Origin: Hydractinia symbiolongicarpus | Lineage: Eukaryota; Cnidaria; Hydrozoa; Anthoathecata; Hydractiniidae | Reading direction: 5' to 3' | DNA: 60,000 nt | Assembly (NCBI RefSeq): GCF_029227915.1 | Contig: NC_079884.1 | Coordinates: 17,610,001-17,670,000 of the forward strand | Part shown: positions 1 to 11,450 of the stretch, in pieces | How positions within the stretch are numbered: position 1 is the stretch's first letter | Layout of the letters: every line of letters begins with the position of its first letter | Program-made: the position numbers and the translations under genes | The notes under the pieces: generated by a model | Databases searched by the model: none | Seen by the model: the letters and a program-made list of their open reading frames with translations, nothing else | What the model was told of the DNA's origin: nothing

Positions 1-997
1 CACGTGAATTGAGGCCGCTCCGTACATATCCTAGAGCAAAACGTTAGTAACTAAAGCGTGTTCTTCATAATTTATGATGGCTAATAACTTCAGAACAGTC
101 TTTTGTCATAATAGCACAGTAAGTGTTGATGATTGCTGCCTTACCGTATACACAATTTTTATCTTATCAACTGTGATGCCGTCTTTCAACCAACCATCAA
201 TGTGGCCAGTCCAATGCCGTGTACAAGGGTATATAAACCCTAAAAAATCAAGACAGAATTAGAATTACTTGAAGAATAAAAAAAGAGTACGCACGTAATT
301 CATGCATGTCATGTATCAGGTTTGTTTTATCTATTTTTATGCAGTTTTGAGTAAACTCGTGAAAGGAAAGAATGGACAGTGTATTGTTTTGTGTTCTTAT
401 GGGTTACTTACAAGAAAATATCCATTAAAATTCATGAAACGATGTTTAACAATATACCTGCAACAAAAATGCTGACAAGAGGATATACCCAATGTCTCAA
501 TCGAGCAATAAACCCGCCGTTAGCAAGAACTATAACCAGACCAAGTACGACAACCTCGTTCCCAAAGTTCACGTAATCCTGCAAAGTCGCTTCGTACAAG
601 AAAAAACGACTGTGTGACAGGAAAAAGTTGCTGTTCGTTGTACTGTTCTCACCAAGTGCGAACGCAAAACCCACTCCCCAAAAAGATATAGTTGCAACAG
701 CTAAAAAACAAAAAAAAAATTGTGGCGTCTGACAGCTGAAATATATTTGGGTGTTGGGCTTTCATCACTTATTACAATATTTACGTCATCATAGTTAACA
801 TTACATGCCAAATCTTTAAAAAATAGCAAAAAATAATTTCAGGAAAAGTGCGAACTAATGGATTGCTCCATTTGTCCGTAATTTTTCAACAAAATATGCT
901 TACATACCGATACTTAATAAGTTAGCTACCACGACAGATGTGGTGTTCTTCGGTTGACATTGTGAAGCATGGAGAAGTATAAAGCCACCAGTAGCAG
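1..997 (-). CDS. Ammonium transporter (AMT/MEP family)-like, partial, four exons
   Basis: This is a membrane channel-like protein of the AMT/MEP/Rh superfamily, which moves ammonium/ammonia across membranes. Four exons follow the GT-AG rule with matching phases: 908-997, 458-700, 145-239 and 1-30 (the last cut by the window edge). Exon 908-997 matches the conserved helix that normally reads GFALLEAGSVRSKN; here it reads GGFILLHASQCQPKNTTS. Exon 458-700 contains WGVGFAFALGE and a hydrophobic helix ending in IARLRHWVYPL. Exon 145-239 begins GFIYP and has the family-typical HW and DGW. Exon 1-30 encodes DMYGAASIHV, matching the usual D-x-A-G-S-x-x-V-H segment. The first coding exon upstream of 997 was not identified. 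Several positions that are near-invariant in the family differ (the E of LLEAG, the G of AGS), so this is a diverged paralogue or an early pseudogene, although every visible frame is open. Confidence 0.8.
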
Positions 998-2189
998 CTA
1001 AAACAGAAATGATGGTCGATTATTTCGCTGATTAAAAATACCGGCAAGAGAGAAGAATTACAGACGTCTAGTTAAAAGATTGTAAGATTGTGTTTCAGGA
1101 ACAATTATTTGTGTTGTTTGCGAGATGTCATCACTGTGGTGATTTTTCGTTCATTTTTTGACTTTCCGATTTGTGCATAAGTTAGTATTATAAGATGATA
1201 TCTTTCGCTTGCCAACTTAATTTTTGTCCACTTCTGGAAAGTTCGTCATTACACAATATACAATACCACCAAGGAAATGTTTAAGAGGAAAAAAATTGTG
1301 ATTTATGACATATTTTATTTGCGAATTTTGAAATCGGTAGCAGCTCTCTGTAGAGTTAAAATATCTTATCCGCCATCATCGCTTCATTTAATACGTTAGA
1401 AAAAGGTTCTGCTTACAAATTAGAACTAGATTGAATCCTAAACTGCAGGTTATACTACACGATACATTGCGAAAAAGACAAAAAAAAAAACAGTTAACGA
1501 ATTAATATAATTTAAGAAGACTTAACTGTCAGCATTGTGTTGCGCTAAATTAAACTAGCGACATTCTCGTCCGCAGCAGTTTTTACGATAAAACCTCGAA
1601 AGTAGGTTTTCGAGGTTTATCTTAAAGAGCTTTGGGAACAAAAATGAACTAGCGTGGATTTGTCATAAAGCAACCACCAATATTAGAAATCTCCCGCCCC
1701 ATGGTATCATTTGTTTTTCAGGCGAGGAAAGCGTTGCAAAATAAAAAAATTAATTAAATAACTAATTGTAATTACTATCAAATGTTATTTTGGTTTGATT
1801 TGATTAATGGTTTCTGTAGATCTTTTGTATAAACTTCTCTTTAAAAAAAATAACGAGACGTGAAACAGCTGAAGTCAGTTTTATTTGATACGCGTATTGA
1901 TAATATTACAAATTTGTTTGAGACATCAAGGCTAAAACTTAGCTAGATCATGTTTTATTGACTCAAATGCTTATCTAAGTATCCCGTCTTTGTACGAATC
2001 TTTAAAAATTAAGTAGAAGTGTAGATGGTTTTTTTTCAGAAAAACATCAAACCAAAAAGGAGGAGGTTCTTAATTGTTTGCAAAACCTAAATTATTGTTG
2101 ATAAATAATATGAAAGTTACGAAATCATACACAGCCATCTGATGCCTAGAACGCTTTTAACCATATTCAGGTTGGGATAGGAGGTAGTG
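998..2189. other. Non-coding stretch, no gene recognised
   Basis: This is probably intron or 5' flank of the minus-strand ammonium transporter. I see no convincing coding exon on either strand. One small perfect stem is present: AAACCTCGAAA at 1591-1601 pairs with TTTCGAGGTTT at 1608-1618. Confidence 0.5.
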
Positions 2190-2279
2190 TAAGGGCATAA
2201 TTAACCTACTCTAAGGTTTTCGGTTTGTAATTTCTGATTGGAACTTGACACCACCAGCAGGTGGCCAATTACGCCCTTA
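2190..2279. repeat. Short imperfect inverted-repeat element (MITE-like)
   Basis: The left end reads TAAGGGCATAATTAACC and the right end, reverse-complemented, reads TTAAGGGCGTAATTGGCC. The element is about 90 bp. It is short and imperfect, so it could be chance in AT-rich DNA. Confidence 0.3.
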
Positions 2280-2283
2280 AGTA

Positions 2284-2370
2284 CAGTTGAATCTCTCTAA
2301 AGTGGACTCTATCAGTGCAAAAGAAATTGTCCACTTTATAGAAATGTACGCTTTATAGAGATTTTGTCAG
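2284..2370. repeat. Terminal sequence resembling pogo/Tigger-type DNA transposon ends
   Basis: After a TA the sequence begins CAGTTGAATCTCTCTAAAGT and continues with GTCCACTTTATAGA-type internal motifs. This is the style of pogo/Tigger and related mariner-superfamily ends. I could not find the matching opposite end, so it would be a solo or truncated terminus. Confidence 0.35.
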
Positions 2371-2871
2371 AACATAATTTTAGGCAGAATTTTGACCGAA
2401 AAATATATTTTTTAAGCCTTACTTTAAGAAGATTGTAAATGAAGACTGTATATATGGACATAAAACATTACTCATAAAAAATAGACTATGAAAAAGATTC
2501 GTTTTCCATAATCATAACACATAAAGAAGTATTCGATAATTCGAAAATTGTAAATAGAAAATTGTAAAATATCTTGAGAAAATAATCTATAGAAAATTAA
2601 AGGTTTATATCGGGTGATTGAAAGCAATTTCAGTAATTGCTTCTAAAATTTAGGCTGATAAGTCACATTGTTGCAAGACAAAATACTTTTTTTATCTTTT
2701 TTTTGACTATATTTTAGTATGTTGCCACTAAATAGCATTTGTAGGTTATAACTATTTATTAGGACGGAAAATGCACGTTGCAATAACTAATACAACGCAA
2801 TTTTTGTTAGTGACTAAACATGAAAATGAGGCTGCCATCTTTGTTAGTTTGGAATAGGTATTATATCAGCC

Positions 2872-3261
2872 AATAGACCTTTCCCGAATTTCCTAATTAT
2901 GCCAAACTCAATTGAAAAGGTCGATACTAAAAATGATTATTATCCCTAAATTCCTTAGCAAAAGGCAGAACAAATTACCTAATTTCGTAAATATTGTTAT
3001 TCGTTAGGTGCCTCAATTCCGAGCTGAAAGTTGCGGACAAACCCTTTATGTAACCGAGTTTCTTAAGAATAGCCTCGTTTTTAAAATAATTATTTTCTTC
3101 AAATCTGGATAAAATCCAACCAGAATATTATATTGCTCTAAAAACTCCATTTTTGTCATGATAATTTAATATTCTATCTGAGTATCCTTATTTGAAGAGC
3201 ACAGAAACATTTTGGATGACGTCATAATTAATATAATTTATGAAATTCGGGAAAGGTGTAT
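2872..3261. mobile_element. MITE-like element, about 390 bp, with terminal inverted repeats
   Basis: The left end ACCTTTCCCGAATTTC (2877-2892) is the exact reverse complement of 3242-3257. With one mismatch the repeat extends outward to about 21 bp (AATA[G/C]ACC...). Further inside, both arms carry a TAATTATG-like segment with a small gap. There is no open reading frame inside, so this is a non-autonomous DNA element. Confidence 0.7.
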
Positions 3262-3762
3262 TAAACTTGAAAACAAAGGAGGGTAAGGCATTAGTGTTAA
3301 TTTATTCTAACTTTTGTTTATTGAAGGCCTGACAATCTGGCTTGTTCTATAAAAATAACGCGGATAAAATATCTCGCATTTTCAAGTATGTTACATATTT
3401 ACAAAAAAAAGCGCTTGCAAAATTTTTTCCCATACCGAGCTTCCTGCCAAATTCTAAGTGACTGCAGTCACTGTTGTGACTTGAAAAGAAAAACCTTTTC
3501 TTTTAGTTCTCTAGTAACCGGACATTGTAAAAATATTATGCACGAACTAATTAGCAATCAAAAAGGAGCTAGAAATACAAGCTTACACACGATGCGCGTT
3601 GCTGCTGAGAAATCAACAGTTAGTATTATTTTATACTACGAACTCCGTTGTTACAAAAACATTTTCAGCGGATAAGAAAACAGGAAAATAAAAATCCAAC
3701 AGAGTTGCCCCTATCTTAATCTCTTGGCGACCGTATATATTTCGTGCATCGGTGCGTGCAAG
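3262..3762. other. No gene recognised; probable LINE 5' leader at its right end
   Basis: No conserved coding signal is seen. The part from about 3690 is less AT-rich and directly precedes the LINE ORF1, so it is probably 5' untranslated sequence of that element. Confidence 0.4.
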
Positions 3763-4896
3763 ATGGAGGTAACATCGAACGAATCCACAGACAGTATTAA
3801 CATCGAAAAACTTATAGACAATCTTTAAAAGAATCCAATGGACTTCACTGAACAATGTATGTCACCCACTTTAGTTAATACAGCAAATTTCATCAGCTCG
3901 ACTGACAAAATAATTAACAAAAAGTTGTTGGAATCAGAAAAACGAGAACTGAAGCTTGAAATTTTAAAAGACGTGAGTAAAATCATTAACGGTAAGAATG
4001 AAGTTCTTATTGATCACCTATTAAAGGAAATTCAATTTCTGAGGGAGCAGTTGAGTTCTAAGGACGAAATCCTGCGATTGTTCTTAAAAAATACTGATGA
4101 AAATTATATCACAAAAAATGCACAGACGCCTTCACAGAATAATATTACTATGGCAACGGAGTCGAAAACTTTTAAAAATGTTAAACTCACAACTTATGAT
4201 AATACAAAAGAAACGATTAACCAACCTTTAAGTGTCGATATCTCCACACAAAAGAAAGATAATGACTGGCCAACTCTCGTGAATTCAAATGATCAATTAG
4301 GTGATGCTAACATCACAACTCGAAAGAAAAATCAAAAAAATGTTAACGACGTCAAAAAAAGTACACACGACGAACACAGAAACCTTGATTGGAATATAAC
4401 ATCAAACGAAAGGAAACAGATTATTGTGGTAGGTGATTCAATCGTAAAACATATTCGACCATACAGAATATCAAAGACAGACTCTGTTAGAATTCGTTGT
4501 CAGCCTGGTGCTACAACTGAAGATATTGTCAATCATGTTAAGCCATACTCACGAAAACTTCCGGATGCAATTATTATTCACTCTGGAACCAATGATATTA
4601 CGAACGGGATTGGCACAGTAAAAAAGCTGAAGAATGTTATCCACACAATTCGCGAAATTGATAAAGATAAGAAAATAGAAATCCTTATTTCTGGAATCGT
4701 AAATAGATATGATGGCAACTATAATAAACAAATTAGTGACACAAATCAAAGAATTGAAAGTCAATCGAAAAACTTAATATTTATTGATAACAGCAATATG
4801 AAACAAGACTGTCTCAACCAAGGTAAACTTCACTTGAATAGTAGGGGTTTGGCTCGTTTGGCTTCAAATTTTGTTGATGGTCTAAACAGAATCTGA
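3763..4896 (+). pseudogene. LINE A ORF1, SGNH/GDSL hydrolase (esterase) domain
   Basis: An open frame of 352 codons runs from the ATG at 3838 to 4896. An upstream ATG at 3763 is in the same frame but separated by a single TAA at 3826, so the original start may be 3763 and the protein about 25 residues longer. The N-terminal half is lysine-rich and partly coiled-coil-like (LLKEIQFLREQLSSKDEI). The C-terminal half holds the SGNH core: block I VVGDSIVKHI with the nucleophile Ser, then GATTEDIVNH, then HSGTNDI (block III, Asn), and near the end GKLHLNSRGL supplying the likely catalytic His. In CR1-type elements this domain is known as the ORF1 esterase. It is followed 42 bp later by the ORF2 frame. 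Confidence 0.85.
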
Positions 4897-4938
4897 TTTT
4901 TACCCTCGTTAAGCACTTCAAATGAAATTGAAAAAGAA

Positions 4939-6343
4939 GTGTTTGAAAACGGGGATAAAAATCAAATTACAAATTTTTTACACAATGATCACACTAACGA
5001 TAGTTATGTATCCTCATGGTGTTCTGAAATTTGCGAACAAAGTCATAACAACTCTGAGCCAGCACAGTGTTTTGCAAGTTCCAATTCTATTCCCTGCGAG
5101 TTAAACGCTCATACGAGATTAAATAACTTGCGCATTAAAAACCTTCATAGAGTAGCTATTGGGCATATAAATATCAACTCAATAAGAAACAAATTTGAGA
5201 TGCTTTATGCGACTGTAGATGGTAATCTTGACATTTTGATGGTCTCAGAGTCTAAAATCGACAACTCTTTTCCCACAGCACAATTTTTTATCAATGGCTA
5301 TACCAAACCATACAGGCTAGACCGAGACTGTTTCGGTGGCGGTATTCTGCTGTATGTACGGCAAGATATTCCATCCCGACACCTGTAAATTTCAAAACCA
5401 TGCAGAATACTTATTAGTGGAAATAAATCTGCGGAAACAAAAGTGGCTCCTCTGTTGCGTATACAACCCTCATAAACAAAATTTGAAAAAACATTTGCAA
5501 TATATTGAAGAGGAACTTGCTAAACATTCTGCTACTTATGACAATCTTCTTGTGATCGGTGATTTCAATGCTGAACCAAGCGAAATTCCACTTTCTGATT
5601 TTGCAAAAATGTATGGCTTGCATAACCTTGTAAAAGAGCCTACTTGTTTTAAAAGCCAATGCAACCCAACTTGCATCGACTTGATCCTTACTAACAGATC
5701 TTCAAGCTTTCAACACACTAATGTTGTGGAAACAGGCTTATCTGACTTCCACAAGATGACTGTGATTTTTATGAAAACTAAATTTAAAAAGGGTAAACCA
5801 TACATACAACAATATAGGGACTACAAAAAATTTGACCATGAAACTTTCCGGGGGGACCTTTTTAAATCGTTAAATGAAACCGATTTCTTAGGTTGTGATC
5901 TTGAGGCATCTTTGAACAAAGTCATGAACACTCTTAATATACATGCTCCAAAGAAAACGAAATATTTGAGAACCAACCAAGCACCTTTTATGAATAAAGA
6001 GTTAAATAAGGCAATAATGATTAGATCTAGACTAAGAAATAAATACTTAAAAAACAAAAGCGATGAAAATGAAACTGCTTTTAAAAAGCAAAGAAATAAA
6101 TGTGTCAATCTAGTACAAAAAAGTAAAGAAACCTACTATAACAATTTAGAGATTAAAAGTGTTACAGATAATAAAAAATTCTGGAACACAGTTAAACCTT
6201 GCTTTACTGAGAAAGTCAAAAACAAAGAGCTGATAACATTAGTTGAAAATGGAAAAACTATCACTGATGACCTTGAAATAGCATCGATTTTCAATGATTA
6301 TTTTTGCAACCTTGTTCCCAATCTTAGAATCAAGCTAAAATGA
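4939..6343 (+). pseudogene. LINE A ORF2, N-terminal apurinic-like endonuclease part
   Basis: Two overlapping frames (4939-5388, then 5336-6343) encode one APE-type endonuclease, so there is a frameshift near 5340-5385. Visible motifs are the N-terminal HININSIRNKFEML (substrate-binding Asn), SESKID with the catalytic Glu, GGGILLYV, then GDFNAEPS (the family D-x-N) and SDFHKMTV (the family S-D-H position). The downstream part to 6343 is the basic linker leading to the reverse transcriptase, ending LEIASIFNDYF. The frame then breaks again. Confidence 0.85.
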
Positions 6344-8020
6344 AAATCCACAAAATGATAATATTTTTAATGATAAATCTATTGAGACCTCGTTATCGAA
6401 ATTTGCTAATCATCCAAGTGTTGTCAAAATCAAACAGTTTTATGGCGAGTCTGGTAAAAAGCTTTCTTTTAGACGAGTCAGCCTATCTGATGTTACAAAA
6501 AAATTAAAGATTTGGATAAAAATAAAACTACACAGCAGTCTGACATTCCAACGAAAATAATACAGGAAAATTCTGACATTTTTGGAAATGTTTTGTGCAA
6601 TAGCATAAATTATAACATCGACTAATCCAATTTTCTAAAAAGCCTTAAGAACGCAGACGTCATTCCAGTTTTCAAAAAGGAGGACCGTACGGACAAGTGT
6701 AACTACCGCCCGGTCAGTATACTGCCTAATATCTCTAAGATATTCGAAAAATGCTTATACGAACAAATTGAAGCTTTTTTTCAACCTATTTTTAACAAGC
6801 AGCAGTGTGGTTTTCGGAGATGTTTTAGTACGCAGCAATGCCTTATAGCAATGATCGAAAAATGTAAAAAAAGCCTAGATAATAAAGGATCTTACGCAGC
6901 GTTATTGACAGACTTGTCTAAAGCTTTTGACTGTATAAATCACGATTTACTTATTGCTAAATTGCACGCTTATGGGTTTGACAAGGATGCTTTGAGATTA
7001 ATACATAGCTATTTAACTGGCCGGAAACAAAGAGTTAAAATAAACAACTCATTTATTACGTTACTGGACATCTTATTTGGTGTGCCACAAGGGTCTATTT
7101 TAGGCCCACTACTCTTCAACGTTTTCCTGATAGATTTATTTCTGATAACGATTGAAACTGATATAGCTAGCTACGCAGATGACAACACCCCATATACGTA
7201 TGGGTCTGATAAAAATCAAGTTGTAGAAGACCTTGAAAAAACAGCAAAAAGAATGTTTATATGGTTTGCTGAAAACGGTATGAAAGCCAATGAAGCAAAG
7301 AGCCATCTTCTTTCTAGCTTACCACTTGATACAAAAGCTGTCGTTGGAGACACGTACATTGAAAACAGTGACCAACAGAAATTGTTAGTGATAAAAATTG
7401 ATCGGAAATTAAAATTTGATTTGCATGTAACGGACTTATGTCAAAAAACCAGCCAAAAACTACATGCGTTAGCGCGTGTTGCACCTTACATGGATACTCA
7501 AAAAAGAAGAGTTATTATGAAGGCTTTTGTTACCTCTCAATTCAGTTACTGTCCTTTGATATGGATGTTCCACAATAGAACACTGAATAACAGAATTAAT
7601 AATCTGCATGTAAGAGCACTTCGAATAATCTATTGTGACCATACATCAACATTTAAGGAACTGTTACATAGAGATAAATCAAAAACGATACATGAAAAAA
7701 ATCTTGAAACACTAGCTATAGAAATATATAAAGCTAAAAACAAACTCTCACCTGATATAATAAGTGATATTTTTCTGTTCCGTAGTAGCACTTATAATTT
7801 GAGAAATGAAAGAGAACTTTGCTATCGCACAGCAAAAACGTCTACTTATGGCACTGAAATTATCTCAAATTTCGCGCCAAAATTGTGGCAGATGATACCA
7901 TCAAATATAAAAACATCTGAAACGTTACAAGAGTTTAAGTCAAAAATTAAGAAATGGAATCCAGAAAGTTGCCCTTGTAGGTTGTGCAAACCGTATATTA
8001 ATGGATTAGGTTTTATTTGA
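6344..8020 (+). pseudogene. LINE A ORF2, reverse transcriptase and C-terminal region
   Basis: Between 6344 and 6850 the frame is interrupted, but RT block sequence is visible, including NYRPVSILPNISKIFEK. From 6851 to 8020 a single open frame carries LTDLSKAFDCINHDLL (block A with the first catalytic Asp), GVPQGSILGPLLFN (block B) and SYADDN (block C, the catalytic Asp pair). The thumb/C-terminal part ends in SCPCRLCKPYINGLGFI, a tail that recurs in cnidarian LINEs. The catalytic residues are intact, but upstream frameshifts make the whole ORF2 unproductive. Confidence 0.85.
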
Positions 8021-8648
8021 CAGGCAGACTTTTATTTAGTATTTATAGCATTTTGCGGTTTGTTTTTGTTGTTTTTTTTCCCGAATTTTCTGGCATACCA
8101 CTTCCTTGCAATATATAGGATCTCAAAAATAAAAGCTATAGTCTAACCATCCTTTATTTCAGGATGATGGTATGCAAAGCAAAGAAGTCAAATTAACTAA
8201 ATTAATTGCCTTCTTCATTGACTTTAATTAGCGACTTTTCCCGAGAAGCTAGAATTTTTTATTTTTTTTACACGTCAATGTAAAAGAAATTGTTAATAAT
8301 AATAATAATTTGCATAATTGGAAGGTTGGTTAACTTGGAACTACTCCCGTCGTCATCTTTTATATATTTTGTGTGTTTTGAGAACACCGTATTAAAGTAG
8401 TGTCTCAGCTTGGATTCAAATATATTTCTACCTTTAGCTTGGCAGATTTCAGTACTAATCACAGCTAATTCTGTGTAAGCTAACTTCCTTACGGTTAATA
8501 AGACCTCTCGGGAAGGGGACAGATTCCCTGGACAGAATAACAGTCAGTTGCACAAAGCTTTTGGCAGAGGAGATTAACGAAATGTATATTAAACACAATG
8601 ACTCACAAAACTATTAATAAAGATAGACCTGATAAAAGGTCAAAAGAA
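8021..8648. other. LINE 3' flank, no gene recognised
   Basis: This covers the LINE 3' untranslated region and adjacent DNA. A short AAT run lies near 8295. I see no coding signal. Confidence 0.4.
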
Positions 8649-8738
8649 ATCAGAGCATATCAGAATTACTCTTCGAATAACAACTAGTATTATATCAGAG
8701 CATATCAGAATTACTCTTCGAATAACAACTAGTATTAG
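8649..8738 (+). repeat. Tandem 45-bp direct duplication (two copies)
   Basis: The unit starting ATCAGAGCATATCAGAATTA occurs at 8649 and again at 8694. The two copies are essentially identical, so this is a recent local duplication. Confidence 0.85.
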
Positions 8739-9650
8739 ATGATTAGTTAGCTATTGTTGACATCTTTACATTTTTCAATTAGTAATTTAGGTCAGCGTAA
8801 TAGTGATGTAATCAAGTTTGCACAAAGTGATATCCGACTTGCTTTTTTCTCTTTAAAAGCAGAAGATGACAAATCACCTGGGATCAAACAGAGTCAATGG
8901 TTACCAGTGGTACTTTTTTTTAATAAATCGAGGCGGAAATTGTATAAATCAATGAAAATCCAGTAAATTTTCTTGTTCACAAGTACACACATATGAATGA
9001 GCATTTTGCCCCGACATATCTTTGGTTGAATGATGCATGATGCGTGTTCTTAAATTTTAAGCCAAAACTAAGGTTCATGTTCTTATTCTTACAAAAAGAG
9101 CGTAAATTCAAGTTTAGCCACCTCGTCTCCACGGCTCTTTTACACCTATGACATGATGATGTAGAAAGATGAAGCGGCACAGGCAGATTTGACATCTCCT
9201 TGATCTGGTGGTGTTTAAGTGATGGTTTTACACTTTTTTTTATCTATACTTTTTTTACAATTAAAGGACGAAAAATAACCTAAACACAGGTTCAGGAAAG
9301 AACATATTCAACTAAACACTTATGAATAATATTCTAGATGTTTTTTGCGTCAATTCTGCTTGAAACATTTCAAAGAAATTTCCGCAAAGAAATATGGGAC
9401 ATAAACTTTAGGATAGACATTTCTGCAGAATTACAATTGTGTTTTTTTGAAAACTTAGATTTTAGGTTGCAAGATACTTGTAATGTAAAACAAATGATAA
9501 ATGCTTAAAATATAAGAACAAAATAAAAACGTTGAATCCAAATCTCCTGGTTCTGATAAACTTAGGCATTTACACAAACCTTCTGCAAAATTATTTTATA
9601 ATATATGTTAGTTTAGGTTTGATATGATTCAAAGAATTTAAAAAACTTAG
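8739..9650. other. No gene recognised
   Basis: AT-rich DNA without conserved coding or repeat signal that I can support. Confidence 0.4.
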
Positions 9651-10096
9651 AAGGTTCCCTCCCGCTAAAAATCAAGTTGAGCTCATATGAAAGATCTTTG
9701 AAAGTTGTCTAGAAATCTTTAATTTTTTTTGAAAAATCTTTATCCGTTCTCGAGATATTTGTCTTAAAAGTAGCGCTAATAATGCGAAATTGTAACGTCA
9801 TGAGTATGCATTGAGCATAATTATGGTAACTAAATAAAAAAAAATTATGTAAAATGTTCAAAACCCGTCAAAGTGAACGGCCAGAAAACATTTTTAACGC
9901 TATATGGCTTTTCAAAAATGTTAAATTAACTCCCTTGCAGAGCATTTTCATGACATCATGCATAATTAGTAAACCTTCTTAGTCCAAATTCTAAAGAACC
10001 AATCAAGAATTCTAAAAAATATATTCAAATTCCTAGACAACCTTTCAAGCTCTATTATATGAGCTCAACTTGATTTTTCACAGGAGGTAACCTTAA
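9651..10096. mobile_element. Fold-back/MITE-like element, about 445 bp
   Basis: The left end AAGGTTCCCTCCCGCTAAAA matches the reverse complement of the right end (AAGGTTACCTCCTGTGAAAA). Both continue with the identical ATCAAGTTGAGCTCATAT. A weaker match runs further inside (GTTGTCTAG segments), giving arms of about 80-90 bp. No ORF is present. Confidence 0.75.
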
Positions 10097-11237
10097 GCCG
10101 AAAACTGAGTAAATCTTAAAAACCTTTTTTTAAAGCGTGGTTTTCCTTTGTGAAATTAAGTAAACAGTTTTTTCAAGCTTTTGCTTTAACTTTTAGAATA
10201 TAAAAAAACCCAGCTAATTAGCTCATGATTTAATGACAAATTATACAACAAAATAAAAAAAACTCACCAAGTGTAAAGCCTATCATCGTTGTTAGTAAAT
10301 CTTAAATGCTGGCGATAACATAAAATGATACAACCACTAACTCGAGAAATAATAACTACACTTAAGGCTTCTGACTCACACGGTTAAAATGTGTGTTTTG
10401 TTTCAAATTTAATCCTTTTGTTGATAAAAATGATAAGTTTTTCTTTCTATAAATTGTCAGTCAATGTCTTCAGCGTTTCACATCATTTAACTCTTATATC
10501 CTCAACATTTTTATGCATCACACTTCATCGCAGATATTTTTTAATGCTTCAATTTATTTTTAAGCAAAATTCTAAAATTTATATACGCTATTTATAAGTA
10601 ATTAGTATTTAGTTCAATAATGGATTTTGCGGAGCCTAAGAAACTGCTAAGTTTCCTTGTTATCAAATATTGAAACCATGGATTTTCAAAAACATACTGA
10701 GGTTAACTTTCTTAAAAAGTGTATTTGCAAGTACATATTAGAATATTTAGATTCCAAGCTACTCTCGCAGGTTTTTTCAATCGCGTGCCTCAAAAGCTCA
10801 ATAAAGTCATGCTAATTAATAGCAAAATAAGCACGTTGATGGAGAACATTACCATGGTGATCTTTTTTAATGGTACTATAAAGCCATGAATTTTAAGTAC
10901 CAATTAAAAATTAACTATCGTGGCGTAGGCTTCACAATAAGATTTCGTTCGGCTTTGAAAAAACGTCTAAGATGTTTATTCTTTCTCAACTATTCAACGA
11001 ACAATGAATATCATACTATTCCCATTGCTCTATTCAATAAAATCTTTCTTACTCATAAGAATAGAATCAGAATTACTCATTGTCCGTGCATCTTTGAGTC
11101 ATACACGTGCTTATTCCACTCAGATACTAACAACATTAAAGATATTGGTAACTTCTTTTCCCTGCTAACACTGTTGTTGTTTAAAACACGCGACTAGGGT
11201 GTCTCATTTTGGGATATAAAAAAGTGCCTAAGTGGAA
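10097..11237. other. No gene recognised
   Basis: A 103-codon open frame at 10886-11197 resembles no family I know and has no supporting splice or start context. I treat it as chance. Confidence 0.4.
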
Positions 11238-11450
11238 TCAATTTTTACCAGTACTCGTGTTTAACAGGCCAAGATGACTTAGTAAAATGTCTGCTCCTGA
11301 AATACGCAACCATAAATGGATACTTTTCTGATAAAGTTTTAATTTAAAATATAATCCCAGATCGTCAGTGCTGTTGTCGTTCAAAAGCCATTTCAGAGAG
11401 CGACGCCATTCCCTTTGTTTTCGCCGGAGCTGGTGTTCCTGTGGATGCAT
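11238..11450 (-). CDS. Unassigned exon-like open frame
   Basis: A 70-codon ATG-initiated frame on the minus strand whose first half has unusually high GC for its surroundings. It begins MHPQEHQLRRKQREWRRSLK. A possible donor (GGTAAAAA) lies near its end. I do not recognise the protein. It could be a first coding exon of an undetected minus-strand gene or chance. Confidence 0.2.
   Translation of the reverse strand: MHPQEHQLRRKQREWRRSLKWLLNDNSTDDLGLYFKLKLYQKSIHLWLRISGADILLSHLGLLNTSTGKN

Larger units (their letters stand above)
3690..8040 (+). mobile_element. Non-LTR retrotransposon A (CR1/L2/Jockey-like LINE), near full length, decayed
   Basis: The element has a two-ORF layout. ORF1 carries an SGNH/GDSL hydrolase domain and ORF2 has an AP-type endonuclease followed by reverse transcriptase and a C-terminal tail. 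ORF1-esterase plus APE-RT is characteristic of CR1-like clades. ORF2 is broken by frameshifts, so the copy is not autonomous. The left boundary is approximate. The right end is taken just after the ORF2 stop; no clear poly(A) or target duplication was identified. Confidence 0.85.

Noticed and set aside
1588-1620. Stem-loop considered as a histone-type or regulatory hairpin
   Set aside because: No histone gene nearby and no consensus loop; likely a chance short palindrome.
10886-11197. 103-codon open frame
   Set aside because: No family resemblance, no splice context, and composition like the surrounding AT-rich DNA.
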